Below, piece by piece: positions 45,455 to 55,126 of a stretch of 64,000 nucleotides of DNA. Under the pieces are notes generated by a model. It did not search any database. It was not told the origin of the DNA and saw nothing but the letters and a program-made list of their open reading frames with translations. How positions within the stretch are numbered: position 1 is the first letter of the stretch; each line of letters opens with the position of its first letter. Position numbers and translations under genes: made by a program. The stretch comes from Haladaptatus paucihalophilus DX253 (GTDB lineage: Archaea; Halobacteriota; Halobacteria; Halobacteriales; Haladaptataceae), in contig NZ_AQXI01000001.1 in NCBI RefSeq assembly GCF_000376445.1, forward strand, positions 652,962 to 716,961, in the 5' to 3' direction.

Positions 45455-47493
45455 GTCTCGGCTCCGCGTCGGCGGGGGACGGTTCGAGCGCGGACGTCCT
45501 CACCGACGCCTTCTACCCGCTGTACGACCGTATCTTCCCAGAGAACAGCGATTTCGTCGCCGACATCGAAGGGAAGCTAGCCGAGGCGCGGATGTCAGAG
45601 ACGGCGGAGTTGTACCTCTCGCGCGGCCTCGCCATCGGAACGCTCGCCGGACTCGCCCTGTGGCTGGTCGGGCTGTTCCTCGGCTATCTCCTCTTGCGGT
45701 TCGGCGTCGTCGGCACCGGGGTTTGGATCGGCATGCCGGTCTCCGGAACTGTCGCCGAGGCGCTGAACGCGCTCAAGGTTCCCGCGTTGGTGTTCGGCAC
45801 CGGCGTCGTCCTCGGTGCGGTCGGGTTTCTGGCCGGATTCGGAACGGTGCTCGTCATCCCGTACAGCCGCGCCGGGGCGCGAAAGCGGGAGATCAACATG
45901 CTTCTGCCGGACGCCATCTCGTTCATGTACGCCCTCTCCATCGGCGGACTGAACCAACTGGAGATTCTGGAGGCGATGGCGAAGGCGGACGACACCTACG
46001 GCGAGGTGTCCCGCGAGTTCCAGAGCGTCGTGCAGGAAACGGAGTACTTCGACATCGACTACCGCAACGCCATCAGAAAGCGGGCGCTCGAAACGCCGAG
46101 CGACGAACTGTCCCAGTTTTTCACCGACATGCTCTCGATAATCAACAGCGGCGGGAACATGACCCGGTTTCTGGACGACAAGAAGGACAAGCACATGCGG
46201 ACGGCGAAACAGGAACAGGAGTTGACGCTCGAAACGCTGGAACTGTTCGGCGAGATGTACATGACGCTCTCGCTGTTTCCCCTGTTGCTCATCATCATCC
46301 TCGTCATCATGAGCATGCTCGGAAAGGCACAGGAGATGCTGCTCTACGGAACGGTGTACGCCCTGATTCCGCTCACCGGCGTCGGCTTTCTCGTGCTCGT
46401 CTCGACCGTGAAACAGGACGAGGTGGGGGACGGCTTCCTCGACTCCGGCGACGGCGGCGACCGCCTCGAAACGGTCTCCGGGGCGGGACTCCTCCACCTC
46501 GGCCTCGTCGAGGAGTTCGTCGGCGAGTTCTCCGTCTTCGACCGAATCAAAAGCCAAGAGGGAACGCACACCACCCTCGAACTGCTGAAACGGCCGCACG
46601 TCTTCTTCCGCGACAACCCGCTGTACGTCCTCGGCATCACGCTCCCGACCTCGATGGTGCTGGTCGCCAGCGCGGTGTGGACGGGGACGGTGGCCTCGTC
46701 CGTCGAGGGGTTGCGGGCGAACCCGACGTGGACGACGTTCGTCTACGTCTACATCCCGCTGTACGTGAACGGGGTCCCGCTCGCCGTCTTCCGCGAGTGG
46801 AACGTCCGGTCGCGCCACAAGGTGATTCGAAAGCTCTCGGACGACCTGCGTAAGCTGTCGAGCGCGAACGACACCGGTCTGACGCTGCTCGAATCCGTCA
46901 AGAACGTGGCCGAAACGTCCTCGGGGAAACTCGCCGACGAGTTCGACCGGATTCACGCCAAGGTCGAATACGGCATGGGCATGAAAGCGGCGCTCATCGA
47001 GTTCAACAACCGATACCACATTCCGCGACTCGCCCGAACGGTGAAACTCATCAGCAAGGCACAGGAGGCGTCGAGCCAGATTACGGCGGTTCTGACGACG
47101 GCGGCGCAGACGAGCGAGAATCAGGACGACATCGCGCGGGAGCGCCGCTCCCGCGCCCGCATGCAGGTCGTCATCATCATCATGACGTACCTCACCCTGC
47201 TCGCGGTGATGGCGATTTTGAAGACCCAGTTCCTCGACGTGATGGCGAACCTCTCGGCGAGTGCGGGCGGAAACGGCGCGTCCGGAGCGAGCATGAGTTC
47301 GTCCGGCATGAGTTTCGGCGACGGCATCGATACCGAGACGCTCTCGATGCTCTTTTTCCACGCGGTGACGATACAAGCCATCCTCTCGGGATTCATCAGC
47401 GGCTACATCCGCGACGCCGACCTCCTGTCGGGCGTCAAATTCTCGGTCGCGCTGGCGACGACCGCGCTCGGAGTTTGGGTGGTGGTCGGCTGA
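45451..47493 (+). CDS. pilus assembly membrane core protein (TadC/PilC, T2SSF)
   Basis: A 680-residue integral membrane protein with two T2SSF-type cytoplasmic modules (about residues 135-250 and 450-570; EINMLLPDAISFMYALSIGG and NDTGLTLLESVKNVAETSSG are typical) and about seven to nine hydrophobic helices. It anchors the ATPase and moves pilins into the filament. It starts inside the ATPase stop codon, so translation is coupled. Length is usual for archaeal double-module PilC proteins. Confidence 0.92.
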   Translation: MSLGSASAGDGSSADVLTDAFYPLYDRIFPENSDFVADIEGKLAEARMSETAELYLSRGLAIGTLAGLALWLVGLFLGYLLLRFGVVGTGVWIGMPVSGTVAEALNALKVPALVFGTGVVLGAVGFLAGFGTVLVIPYSRAGARKREINMLLPDAISFMYALSIGGLNQLEILEAMAKADDTYGEVSREFQSVVQETEYFDIDYRNAIRKRALETPSDELSQFFTDMLSIINSGGNMTRFLDDKKDKHMRTAKQEQELTLETLELFGEMYMTLSLFPLLLIIILVIMSMLGKAQEMLLYGTVYALIPLTGVGFLVLVSTVKQDEVGDGFLDSGDGGDRLETVSGAGLLHLGLVEEFVGEFSVFDRIKSQEGTHTTLELLKRPHVFFRDNPLYVLGITLPTSMVLVASAVWTGTVASSVEGLRANPTWTTFVYVYIPLYVNGVPLAVFREWNVRSRHKVIRKLSDDLRKLSSANDTGLTLLESVKNVAETSSGKLADEFDRIHAKVEYGMGMKAALIEFNNRYHIPRLARTVKLISKAQEASSQITAVLTTAAQTSENQDDIARERRSRARMQVVIIIMTYLTLLAVMAILKTQFLDVMANLSASAGGNGASGASMSSSGMSFGDGIDTETLSMLFFHAVTIQAILSGFISGYIRDADLLSGVKFSVALATTALGVWVVVG

Positions 47494-47495
47494 CG

Positions 47496-47924
47496 ATGGA
47501 CGACAGAGGCCAGACGCTGAACGACTACGTGCTCGGCATCAGCGTCTTCCTGCTGACGGTGGCGTTCGTCGTCGCGTTCCTGCCGGGTATCTTCACCCCG
47601 TTCAACGCACCGATTGGCGATTCGACCACCGCTCGGGCGAGCCGCGGCGCGACGTTCATCGTCGGGAACCTCTCCGTCGATGGTCACCCGAACGTGCTCG
47701 ACCAGGCTCGGACCGCGACGTTCTTCCAGCGGAACGAAACCGAACTCCGCGAGACGCTCGGCTTCCCGCGGACGACGGACGTCAACGTCACCGTCGTCGA
47801 GGAGGCGACGCGAACCGTCGCGTGGACCGCGGGCGACGCGCCAGGCGAGCACCCGACTGCCGCGACGGGCCGGGTCGTGCGAATCGGCGCGAAAACCTAC
47901 CGACTGACGGTGAGAGTATGGTAG
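47496..47924 (+). CDS. pilin-like membrane protein (DUF7287-like)
   Basis: A 142-residue protein with a short charged N-terminus (MDDRGQTLNDY) and a hydrophobic helix (VLGISVFLLTVAFVVAFLPG), like a class III prepilin, followed by an extracellular beta-rich domain. It starts two bases after the TadC/PilC stop. It is the first of five pilin-like genes that overlap by a few bases each. DUF number is from memory. Confidence 0.75.
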   Translation: MDDRGQTLNDYVLGISVFLLTVAFVVAFLPGIFTPFNAPIGDSTTARASRGATFIVGNLSVDGHPNVLDQARTATFFQRNETELRETLGFPRTTDVNVTVVEEATRTVAWTAGDAPGEHPTAATGRVVRIGAKTYRLTVRVW

Positions 47925-48544
47925 ACGACAGGGGGCAGGCGTACACGCTGGAAGGGTTCGTCGGCGCGCTCGTCGTGTTGACCGCGCTGCTCTTCGTCTT
48001 TCAGTCCATCGTGCTGACGCCGACGACGGCGGGGACGGTGGACCAAGACGTGAAAGCACAACTCCGGGTGCAGGCGAACGACGCGCTTCGAACCGCCGAC
48101 ACCGACGGCGCGCTTCGAAACCTCACCCGCTACTGGAACGCGAGCGGCGGGTTCGCTTACACGAACGGAACCGACGTGGGATACGGAACTCACCCGCCGT
48201 GTGCCCCGACCGTCTCGCCGGACGGGACGTGCGATTCGTTCGGCGAGACGCTCCGCGACGTGTTCACCGCCCGCGGCTACACGTACAACCTCTACGTGAC
48301 CTACCAGCTGGCGAGCGACCCGACGGAAACCGCCACGGAGCGCGTCGTCTACCGCGGGGTTCCGTCGGCGAACGCGGTGACGGCCACCCGCGACGTGGTT
48401 CTGTACGACGACCAGCGGTTGACCGCGCCGGAGGACGCCGGAAACGCGACGCTCGAAGCGCTCGGCTCCGGTGGGTTCTACGCGCCCGACGCCAGCGATG
48501 GCGTCGTCTACAACGTCGTGGAGGTGCGGTTGGTCGTATGGTAG
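47918..48544 (+). CDS. pilin-like secreted protein (DUF7288-like)
   Basis: A 208-residue protein beginning MVDDRGQAYTLEGFVGALVV, a prepilin-like leader and hydrophobic helix, then a Thr/Asn/Asp-rich exported domain with a cysteine pair (PPCAPT and DGTCDSF, about 35 bases apart). It overlaps its neighbours by a few bases (ATGGTAG arrangement). A minor pilin or pseudopilin role is inferred from position. Confidence 0.75.
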   Translation: MVDDRGQAYTLEGFVGALVVLTALLFVFQSIVLTPTTAGTVDQDVKAQLRVQANDALRTADTDGALRNLTRYWNASGGFAYTNGTDVGYGTHPPCAPTVSPDGTCDSFGETLRDVFTARGYTYNLYVTYQLASDPTETATERVVYRGVPSANAVTATRDVVLYDDQRLTAPEDAGNATLEALGSGGFYAPDASDGVVYNVVEVRLVVW

Positions 48545-49473
48545 CCGACGCCGAACGACGAGGCCTCCGCGGCGACGACCGGGGACAACTCATCCTCGTC
48601 GGAGCAGTCGTCATCGCCATCGCGCTGGTCGGCGTGGTCGTCGTCCTCAACAGCGTCCTCTACGCGGAGAACGTCGCCAATCGGGAGCCGATTTCGGCCA
48701 CGCAAGACGTGCGGGACGCACAGACGCTCGTTCGGGAGGACGTCGGCTCGCTGGTCCGGCGGGTGAACGACGACGCGCGATACGACTCGCCGAGCGCGGT
48801 CCGAACCGCCGTCAACGGGAGCGTCGCGGAGTACGGGACGCTCATCGGGCTTCGAATCGCCCGGCGCTCTCCGGCGTCGCTGAACCTCTCCGTCACCGAC
48901 GAAACGGTCGGGACCGGCATCGAACAGGATTCCGGCGGCAACTTCTCGGACGCGGGCGACGGGAGCAACTGGACGGTCGCGCGCAACGCGGACGTTCGGC
49001 GGTACGTCGCCACGGTGAACCGGTCGTCGCTCTCGACCGACCCCGACACGGCCTTCGCGGTGACGACGACCGACGGAGCCGCCGACTGGACGCTTTCCGT
49101 CTACCGAAACGGGACGAACGTCGTCGTCCGAACGAACGGCTCCGCGACGCCGACGGCGAGTTGTCCGGTCGCCGCGGAGCGCGTTCGAATCGACCTCCGA
49201 AACGGCTCGGCGGGTGGATGCTCGTTCACGTTCGCCGACGGCGTGGGCGACGGCTACGACGTCGAGTACCGGAACGGCGTGAACGCGAGCGGGAACTACT
49301 CCATCGTCCTCAACGGGACCGACGCGACGATTCCCTCCGGGGCGGTGCACACCGGTTCCTCGGCGTCGCCGTATCGAACGTACGTCGTCTACGACTTCGC
49401 GGTGCGGTTGACCTACGCGACGCCGGGACTGACCTACGGAACGCGGATACACACCACCCTCTACGAACCATGA
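48538..49473 (+). CDS. pilin-like secreted protein (DUF7261-like)
   Basis: A 311-residue protein with DDRGQLILVGAVVIAIALVG near the N-terminus (RGQ leader plus membrane helix) and a long extracellular domain rich in N-x-S/T sites (for example NGS, NLS, NRS), so N-glycosylation is likely. Cysteines in ASCPV and GGCSF may form a disulfide. It overlaps the preceding and following genes by a few bases, so all five are one message. Confidence 0.75.
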   Translation: MVADAERRGLRGDDRGQLILVGAVVIAIALVGVVVVLNSVLYAENVANREPISATQDVRDAQTLVREDVGSLVRRVNDDARYDSPSAVRTAVNGSVAEYGTLIGLRIARRSPASLNLSVTDETVGTGIEQDSGGNFSDAGDGSNWTVARNADVRRYVATVNRSSLSTDPDTAFAVTTTDGAADWTLSVYRNGTNVVVRTNGSATPTASCPVAAERVRIDLRNGSAGGCSFTFADGVGDGYDVEYRNGVNASGNYSIVLNGTDATIPSGAVHTGSSASPYRTYVVYDFAVRLTYATPGLTYGTRIHTTLYEP

Positions 49474-49943
49474 TTCCGACGCGACTCACGGCGGACGACC
49501 GGGCGGTCTCGACAACGGTCACGTACGTCCTGACGATGGCCATCACCGCGGTGCTCCTCGGCGGACTCATCACCGCCGCCGGGGGTCTCGTGGAGAACCA
49601 GCGAACGCAAGCGGTGCGGAACGAACTCGGCGTCGTCGGCGAGCGGATGGCGGGCGAGTTGACGAGCGTTGACGTCCTCGTGCAGGCGGGCGACGACCCC
49701 GCGGTTCGACTGCGGGCGCGCCACCCCGAACAGGTCGCGGGGAGGTACTACGCGGTCGAACTCGTGACCGGCGGGACGCCGCCGTGTTCCACCCAGCAGT
49801 GTCTCGTCCTCTCGACCGACGACGTGACCGTGACGGTGCCGTTCGCCACTGCGACGCCCGTGCAACCGGGGCGGGTGTCCGGCGGCACCGTCGTCATCGA
49901 ATACGACGCGGTGAACGGAACGCTCGGGGTGACGAAACCATGA
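49470..49943 (+). CDS. pilin-like protein (DUF7266-like)
   Basis: A 157-residue protein: TADDRAVSTTVTYVLTMAITA then a hydrophobic helix (VLLGGLITAAG), close to the DRAVSP…IG start of haloarchaeal type IV pilins. The extracellular part has one CSTQQC disulfide candidate. The ATG overlaps the previous stop. It could be a major or minor pilin. Confidence 0.75.
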   Translation: MIPTRLTADDRAVSTTVTYVLTMAITAVLLGGLITAAGGLVENQRTQAVRNELGVVGERMAGELTSVDVLVQAGDDPAVRLRARHPEQVAGRYYAVELVTGGTPPCSTQQCLVLSTDDVTVTVPFATATPVQPGRVSGGTVVIEYDAVNGTLGVTKP

Positions 49944-50692
49944 CGTTCGACGAACGGGGCGTGAGCGAGGTGCTGGGGTTCATCTTCATCTTCTCGATAA
50001 TCGTCGCGTCGGTCGGTATCCTCTACGTCAGCGGGGTCGGGTCGCTGACGAGCGCTCGAAACGCGGAACAGTCGCGGAACGCCCAGCGAGCGTTTTCAGC
50101 GCTGGCGACGACGTTCGACGACCTGCAACGCGGTCGTGCGCCCGCCCGCGCCGGTGAGATTCGTCTGTCGGGCGGGTCGCTTTCGGTCGAGAACGAGACG
50201 GAGCTTCGCGTCGTAGTCGACCAGACGAGTCCGTCCGCGGTGACGCTCAACCGAACGCTGTCGCACGGGTCGCTCGTCTACTCGTTCGACGGGAGCGTCG
50301 TTCGGTACGAAGCGGGAGCCGTCTTCGGTCGGAGCGACGGCGGAAGCGTCACCCTCCGCCCTCCGGCGTTCGCGTGCGGTCCCGACCGGGCGTTCGTCTC
50401 GTCGGTGTCGGTCGTCGGTGCGGGGGGACCGTCCGCGCTTCGCACGGACGGGTCCGTGCTCCTCGTCGGACGAACCGCGTCGAAGGAACTGGTCTTCCCG
50501 ACCGACTCGACGCCACAGGACGCGGCGCAAGCCACGACGGTCAGGATAACCGTCGCGTCGTCGCCGGACGACGCGGCGTGGCGTCGGTACTTCGAGGGTA
50601 CCGGCTGGTCGAAAAACGGGTCGTGGTACGAATGTCACACCCGACGGGCGGTCGTCCGCGAGACGACCGTCGCGTTCTCCGTCCGGGACTGA
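49940..50692 (+). CDS. pilin-like protein (DUF7289-like)
   Basis: A 250-residue protein starting MTFDERGVSEVLGFIFIFSI, again a haloarchaeal prepilin-like leader with a hydrophobic helix, then a secreted beta-rich domain ending in a Cys-containing EGTGWSKNGSWYECH segment. It is the last gene of the operon, 35 bases before the convergent large pilin-like gene. Confidence 0.75.
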   Translation: MTFDERGVSEVLGFIFIFSIIVASVGILYVSGVGSLTSARNAEQSRNAQRAFSALATTFDDLQRGRAPARAGEIRLSGGSLSVENETELRVVVDQTSPSAVTLNRTLSHGSLVYSFDGSVVRYEAGAVFGRSDGGSVTLRPPAFACGPDRAFVSSVSVVGAGGPSALRTDGSVLLVGRTASKELVFPTDSTPQDAAQATTVRITVASSPDDAAWRRYFEGTGWSKNGSWYECHTRRAVVRETTVAFSVRD

Positions 50693-50727
50693 CAATTCCC
50701 ATCGCGTTTTTCGTTTACAAGCGGTTT

Positions 50728-52311
50728 TCACCCGTCGGCTCGCTCGATGGTGACCTGATTCATCGTCACGTGGATGCGGAAGTCCTCGGGTTCGCCGACG
50801 CTGCCGTCCTCGTGAATCGAGATGAGGACCACCGCGTCGTTGTAATCGGGATCGCCGCTGCCGCATTTCCCCGTCCCGATGTCGTCGGTGGTGGCGTCGG
50901 GACAGGAGAGTTCGTACACCAACACGAACTCGTTCGGGTCGAGGTCGAGGTAGCCGGTGTCGTTGATGCGGCCGCCGAGCATCTGGGACATGTTCCGCTG
51001 TTCGGGGTTCGCGGAGCCGTAGCCCGGCACCGCCATCCCGTCCGAGAGGAGCACGACGTTCCCCTCGTTCGTCCCCGTTCCATCGGCTTCGACGACGATG
51101 TTGGTCATCAGCGACCCTTCGTAGTCGGTCCGGTAGGATTCCCAGACGTAATCGTACCGCTCCCCGCCGGACTCGTACTGGTTGAGCCGCTTCGTCGCCG
51201 ACGAACCCCAATCGACGGAGCCGATACCGTACGCGGTCCCCTCCACGCTGATGACGTCGCCCGCGGTCACGTTCTCGGAGAAGTGATAGTGCTCGCCGTT
51301 GGTCGGGTCGTTGATATCGTGTCTGATGACGTCCGTCGGCCCGACGCCATCGCCCCACGGCTCGTACGTGTCGTCGCCGACGTTGATGCGCATGTTGATG
51401 GGAGCGTTGCGCTTCGTGCCGTGGACCTCCCACTCGCCGGTCGTGTCGTTTTGGACCCAGTTCAGGTTGCCCCCGGAGGAGATTTCGGTCCCGAGAACGT
51501 CCACGCTGACCGAGGCGTTTCGTTGGGTGCTGACGCTGTTGTCGTCGCTTTCGGCCGTCGAACCGCTCAGAATAACCGTCAGGGACGCGGTTTCGTTCGC
51601 GTCGTCCACTGCCACGGTCCCACCATCGACGTGGGTTCGGAAAAAGTCGGCCCACGCCCGGTAGTAGTCGCTCTCGACGGTGAGCGTCGCGTTGTCCGGC
51701 GGGGTACACCGCGGGGCGTCGAACGTCTCGCGGAACGCCTCGCTGTCGGCGCGGGACGCCGTGACGTTCTTCGTCGCGCGGAGTCGCTCGACGGGACCGC
51801 TGGCGGACCCGGTGACGTTCACCAACTGAAAACTGAAGGTGCCGTTCCGGTACTGCATGTCCGGCGGCGAAATCATGACGCTCCCGTTTTCGGTTCGTTT
51901 CCAGACGCCGCCCGCCTGATACGCGACGACTTCGCCGTCCGCGCCGTGATACTCGATGGCACCGAATTCGATTCGCCTGCTACACGCCGGGTTCGACCCG
52001 TTCACGAGCGAGATGGTCATCGCCCCGTCGTTCGTGACTTCGACGTTCCCGTCCTGTCCGCCGAAATCGAGGATGTGCTCGTCGTTCGTTCCGAAGGCGA
52101 CTTGGCTCAATCTGGCGTCCGCCTCCCGCATCGCGTGCTCCGCGTTCTGCACGCCGACCGTCCCCCGAATCTGATGAACGGCCGACGACCCGATGAGGAG
52201 GACCCCGACGACGGAAACCGTCACCAATCCGATCATCAAAACGACACCGATGAGCGGGGACTGCCCACGGCGATTTTTCGATTGTATGTCCGATTTCCGA
52301 TGTGTCATCAT
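50728..52311 (-). CDS. large pilin-like surface protein (DUF7289-related)
   Basis: A 527-residue protein. The leader is basic (THRKSDIQSKNRRGQ), followed by the helix SPLIGVVLMIGLVTVSVVG, which looks like a prepilin cleavage and polymerisation region. The rest is an extracellular, Asn/Thr/Gly-rich domain with several N-x-S/T sites and Asp-rich loops (DLDPNE, SGDPDYNDAV). A TATA element at 52334-52339 predicts transcription start near 52311, so ATG 52311 is used rather than GTG 52323. It faces the pilus operon and may be a major structural or adhesive subunit of the same filament. Confidence 0.75.
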   Translation of the reverse strand: MMTHRKSDIQSKNRRGQSPLIGVVLMIGLVTVSVVGVLLIGSSAVHQIRGTVGVQNAEHAMREADARLSQVAFGTNDEHILDFGGQDGNVEVTNDGAMTISLVNGSNPACSRRIEFGAIEYHGADGEVVAYQAGGVWKRTENGSVMISPPDMQYRNGTFSFQLVNVTGSASGPVERLRATKNVTASRADSEAFRETFDAPRCTPPDNATLTVESDYYRAWADFFRTHVDGGTVAVDDANETASLTVILSGSTAESDDNSVSTQRNASVSVDVLGTEISSGGNLNWVQNDTTGEWEVHGTKRNAPINMRINVGDDTYEPWGDGVGPTDVIRHDINDPTNGEHYHFSENVTAGDVISVEGTAYGIGSVDWGSSATKRLNQYESGGERYDYVWESYRTDYEGSLMTNIVVEADGTGTNEGNVVLLSDGMAVPGYGSANPEQRNMSQMLGGRINDTGYLDLDPNEFVLVYELSCPDATTDDIGTGKCGSGDPDYNDAVVLISIHEDGSVGEPEDFRIHVTMNQVTIERADG

Positions 52312-52333
52312 TTCGTTTTCCACTTCGAAACTG

Positions 52334-52339
52334 CATAAA
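52334..52339 (-). promoter_or_regulatory. TATA box of the large pilin-like gene
   Basis: On the minus strand this reads TTTATG and is centred about 26 bases from ATG 52311, predicting a leaderless transcript. Confidence 0.45.
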
Positions 52340-52401
52340 TCTATACCAAACAGTCAATAGAAACGAATGGTTGGGGATCGGACGGGACGTGCGAGATTCC
52401 C

Positions 52402-53106
52402 TCAGAAGTCGGCGATTCGTTCGTTGTGGTAGCGGAGAAACTCGCTACCGACGGCGTGGCCCTTTCGAACGGTCAGGGTGTCCCCCACGGACCCGTCGTA
52501 CGCGTGGTCCAGTTCGTGGGTTTTCGGGTCGATTCGGAGCAACCCGTAGTCCAAATCGCGGTGATGGTTGGGGCAGACGACGAGGAGGTTCTCCGGCATG
52601 TCCGGGCCGAAATGGGGGCCACCGAGCGGTTCGATGTGGTGCGCTTCCGCGTAGCCCTCGGTTCGGCTTCGTCGGCGGCGAGTCCCACAGAGCTGACACT
52701 CGTAGTCGTAGCGCTCCTTGAGTCGTTCGACTACCTTCCGGTTTCTCGTAACCGTCTCGACGGTCCGTCGGACCCGCTCCGGGTCGTCGGTTCCCTCGGG
52801 GAGTTCGGCGGGGGCATCCGGCCTCGCATCGGCGATACGGTCGAACTCGGCGGCGTCGATGTCCGCGAGGTCGAGCGACGCGATTTGGTAGCGCCCCGTG
52901 TCGTCCACGAACTCGATTTCGTCGCGGTCACGGAGTTGCTGGAGGATTTGCCGAACCTTCGCCTCGGGATGGTCGTTCCCCGGAAATCGCGTCCGGAGGT
53001 GGTCGATGCTGTTCGCGTACACCTCGTCGAGGGTGAAGACGGAACTCCCGGTGTGCGTGCGATGCCGTGCGAGCTCGACGCGAACGGCGTTCCGCCACGT
53101 GACCAT
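52402..53106 (-). CDS. HNH endonuclease with N-terminal winged helix
   Basis: A 234-residue nuclease. The first 90 residues contain VFTLDEVYANSIDHL and EAKVRQILQQLRDRDEIEFV, a winged helix like that at the end of Dam-replacing/DpnI-type proteins. The C-terminal HNH fold has CQLCGTRR, YAEAHHIEPLGG, ENLLVVCPNHH and DYG, with all zinc and catalytic His positions present. It may cleave DNA as a restriction or defence enzyme; no methyltransferase gene is adjacent. Confidence 0.85.
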   Translation of the reverse strand: MVTWRNAVRVELARHRTHTGSSVFTLDEVYANSIDHLRTRFPGNDHPEAKVRQILQQLRDRDEIEFVDDTGRYQIASLDLADIDAAEFDRIADARPDAPAELPEGTDDPERVRRTVETVTRNRKVVERLKERYDYECQLCGTRRRRSRTEGYAEAHHIEPLGGPHFGPDMPENLLVVCPNHHRDLDYGLLRIDPKTHELDHAYDGSVGDTLTVRKGHAVGSEFLRYHNERIADF

Positions 53107-53263
53107 GCCGCGGTGAACGGATCGGTGGTATATAGATCCTGTCACTCCTCGAACGATTGCGAAACGCGACGGAGGACGAATTCGAAACGCGACGAACCGC
53201 GATTCCGTCGAACGAAGATAATCGAGGACAAAATTGATGTTTAAACAACAAATATGTCGTGAT

Positions 53264-53872
53264 ATGGTCCTCGAAAACGGCTGGACGGTGTACGACAAAC
53301 TGGCTGGCGTGTTCGCGCTCGTCCTCATGACGGGTTACTACCTCGTACCTGTTCAAAGCGCGGTCGTGGCGGCGTTCGACGTCGTTCTCGCTCCGTTCGC
53401 GGCGCTCGTTCCCGCCTCGGTGTTCCTGTTCGGGTTGGCCGGTGCGACCGGACTGTACTCGACGACTCTTCAGCTCCTCCTCCGAGATTCCGACGCGATG
53501 GAGCGATTACAGGAGCGGATGAAAACTCTGCAGGAGAAACTGCAGTCCCCGCCGGACGGCGACGATGCGGGGGCTCTCGAAGACGACCAACGCGAACTGA
53601 TGCGGTCGTGGGTGGCGATGCTGAAACTACAGTTCCGTCCCTTGGTGTGGAGCATGTTGCTCACGATACCGGTGTTCCTATGGATTCGCTGGGCGATGGC
53701 GAATCCCGCGGCGGCGACGGTTCCGGTTGCGCTCTCGCTCCCCGTCGTCGGGCACGTCGCGCTGACCGCCACCCTCGTCGGGCCGGTGGAGGTCTGGCTC
53801 GTCTGGTATCTCGGCGGATCGATGTCGTTCAGTTTCGTCTCGCGGCGCGTGCTGTCGCGCGTCCTCGCGTGA
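53264..53872 (+). CDS. DUF106 family membrane protein (EMC3/Oxa1 superfamily)
   Basis: A 202-residue protein with about four hydrophobic helices and a charged coiled coil between them (MERLQERMKTLQEKLQ). The order N-helix, coiled coil, RSWVAMLKLQFRPLVW and two more helices is that of archaeal DUF106 proteins, which belong to the Oxa1/EMC3/TMCO1 insertase superfamily. It may assist membrane protein insertion. ATG 53264 is preferred over upstream codons because a tttaaac TATA-like element lies at 53240-53246. Confidence 0.8.
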   Translation: MVLENGWTVYDKLAGVFALVLMTGYYLVPVQSAVVAAFDVVLAPFAALVPASVFLFGLAGATGLYSTTLQLLLRDSDAMERLQERMKTLQEKLQSPPDGDDAGALEDDQRELMRSWVAMLKLQFRPLVWSMLLTIPVFLWIRWAMANPAAATVPVALSLPVVGHVALTATLVGPVEVWLVWYLGGSMSFSFVSRRVLSRVLA

Positions 53873-53952
53873 CCGGAGGAGGACGGACGACGAACGACGA
53901 GCGAACGGAAACCGGGACCGGAATTCCTCCACACCCCAACCCGGCGAACCGC

Positions 53953-54996
53953 CTACGACGGCATGATGACCGCACGCCCCTCGATTTCGCCGTGTTCGAG
54001 TTTTTCGGCGACGGTGTTGATGTCGTCGAGGCCGTACCTCGTCGTGTGCAGCGTGACGTCGCCGCGTTCGACGAGTTTGACCAGTTCCTGTAGCTCCGTG
54101 TACTTGCCCACCAGCGTTCCGCGGTAGGCGAACTCGCCGTCCACGAGCGACTGGGACGGTTCGTGGATGTGGCCGCCGTAGCCGACGACGTGGTGGTCGC
54201 CGCCGGGGGCAACGATGTCCGGGGCGTAGCCAGTCGTCTCGTCCGCGCCCACGAAGTCGATGACTTGCTCGGCACCCGCTCCGTCGGTGATGTCCGCGAT
54301 GGTGTCGGGGACGTCCTCCGAACTCGGGTCCACCGTGTGGTGTGCGCCGAGTCCGTCGGCCAAGTCGCGGGCGTCCTCCTTCACGTCGAGGGCCGTGATT
54401 TCGACGGCGCTCATCGCGTCCAGACACTGGAGGCCGATGTGGCCCAGTCCGCCGACGCCGATGACGACGGCGTGGTCGCCGGGGTTGAGTTCTCGGGTGG
54501 CCTTCTTGACCGCGTGGTAGGCCGTGATTCCCGCGTCCGCGTGGGGCGCGATGTCCACGGGGTCCACCCCGTCGGGGAGCGGGATGACCGCCCGCTCGTT
54601 GGTCAGCAGGTATTCGGCGAATCCGCCGTCGGTCGTCAGGCCGGGGAACTGGACGTTCTCGCAGTACATGTCCTCGCCGAGGCGGCACTGACGGCACTGG
54701 CCGCACGTCATCACCGGATGGCAGATAACCGTGTCACCCTCCTCGACGGTGTGGACCTCGCCGCCGACTTCGACCACCTCCCCGGCGTTCTCGTGCCCGA
54801 GCGTCATCGGGAGGTCCTGGTCCACGTACTCCGTCCACATCCCCTCGATGACGTGGTTGTCGGTCTGACACCACCCCGCGCCTTTGACTTCGACCACGAC
54901 GTGATTCGACCGACTCGGCTCCGGGCGGTCTACCTCGTCGATGCTGAGCGCGTGTTCCATATCCTCGGTGTACTCGTGCAGGCGTGCGGCTTCCAT
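53953..54996 (-). CDS. zinc-dependent alcohol dehydrogenase
   Basis: A 347-residue MDR-family dehydrogenase. The catalytic zinc ligands are in GWCQTDNHVIEG and TLGHENAGEV. The structural zinc lobe is CGQCRQCRLGEDMYC, and the cofactor loop GVGGLGHIGLQ is followed by an acidic TALDVKED, favouring NAD. It is divergent from the amidohydrolase-DUF59 pair (131 bases apart). The trio resembles the accessory genes of propane/acetone monooxygenase clusters, where the ADH oxidises the alcohol product. Confidence 0.9.
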   Translation of the reverse strand: MEAARLHEYTEDMEHALSIDEVDRPEPSRSNHVVVEVKGAGWCQTDNHVIEGMWTEYVDQDLPMTLGHENAGEVVEVGGEVHTVEEGDTVICHPVMTCGQCRQCRLGEDMYCENVQFPGLTTDGGFAEYLLTNERAVIPLPDGVDPVDIAPHADAGITAYHAVKKATRELNPGDHAVVIGVGGLGHIGLQCLDAMSAVEITALDVKEDARDLADGLGAHHTVDPSSEDVPDTIADITDGAGAEQVIDFVGADETTGYAPDIVAPGGDHHVVGYGGHIHEPSQSLVDGEFAYRGTLVGKYTELQELVKLVERGDVTLHTTRYGLDDINTVAEKLEHGEIEGRAVIMPS

Positions 54997-55126
54997 GGCG
55001 CGTAGAATAACCGTCGAATTACGCATAAATATTCGTGCACTACTCAATCCGGATATGTGTTTGGGCGCACATATTACATAATTGTAAATGACTGTTATGT
55101 GCTAGCAAGCCGTCCATGGGGTCGAT

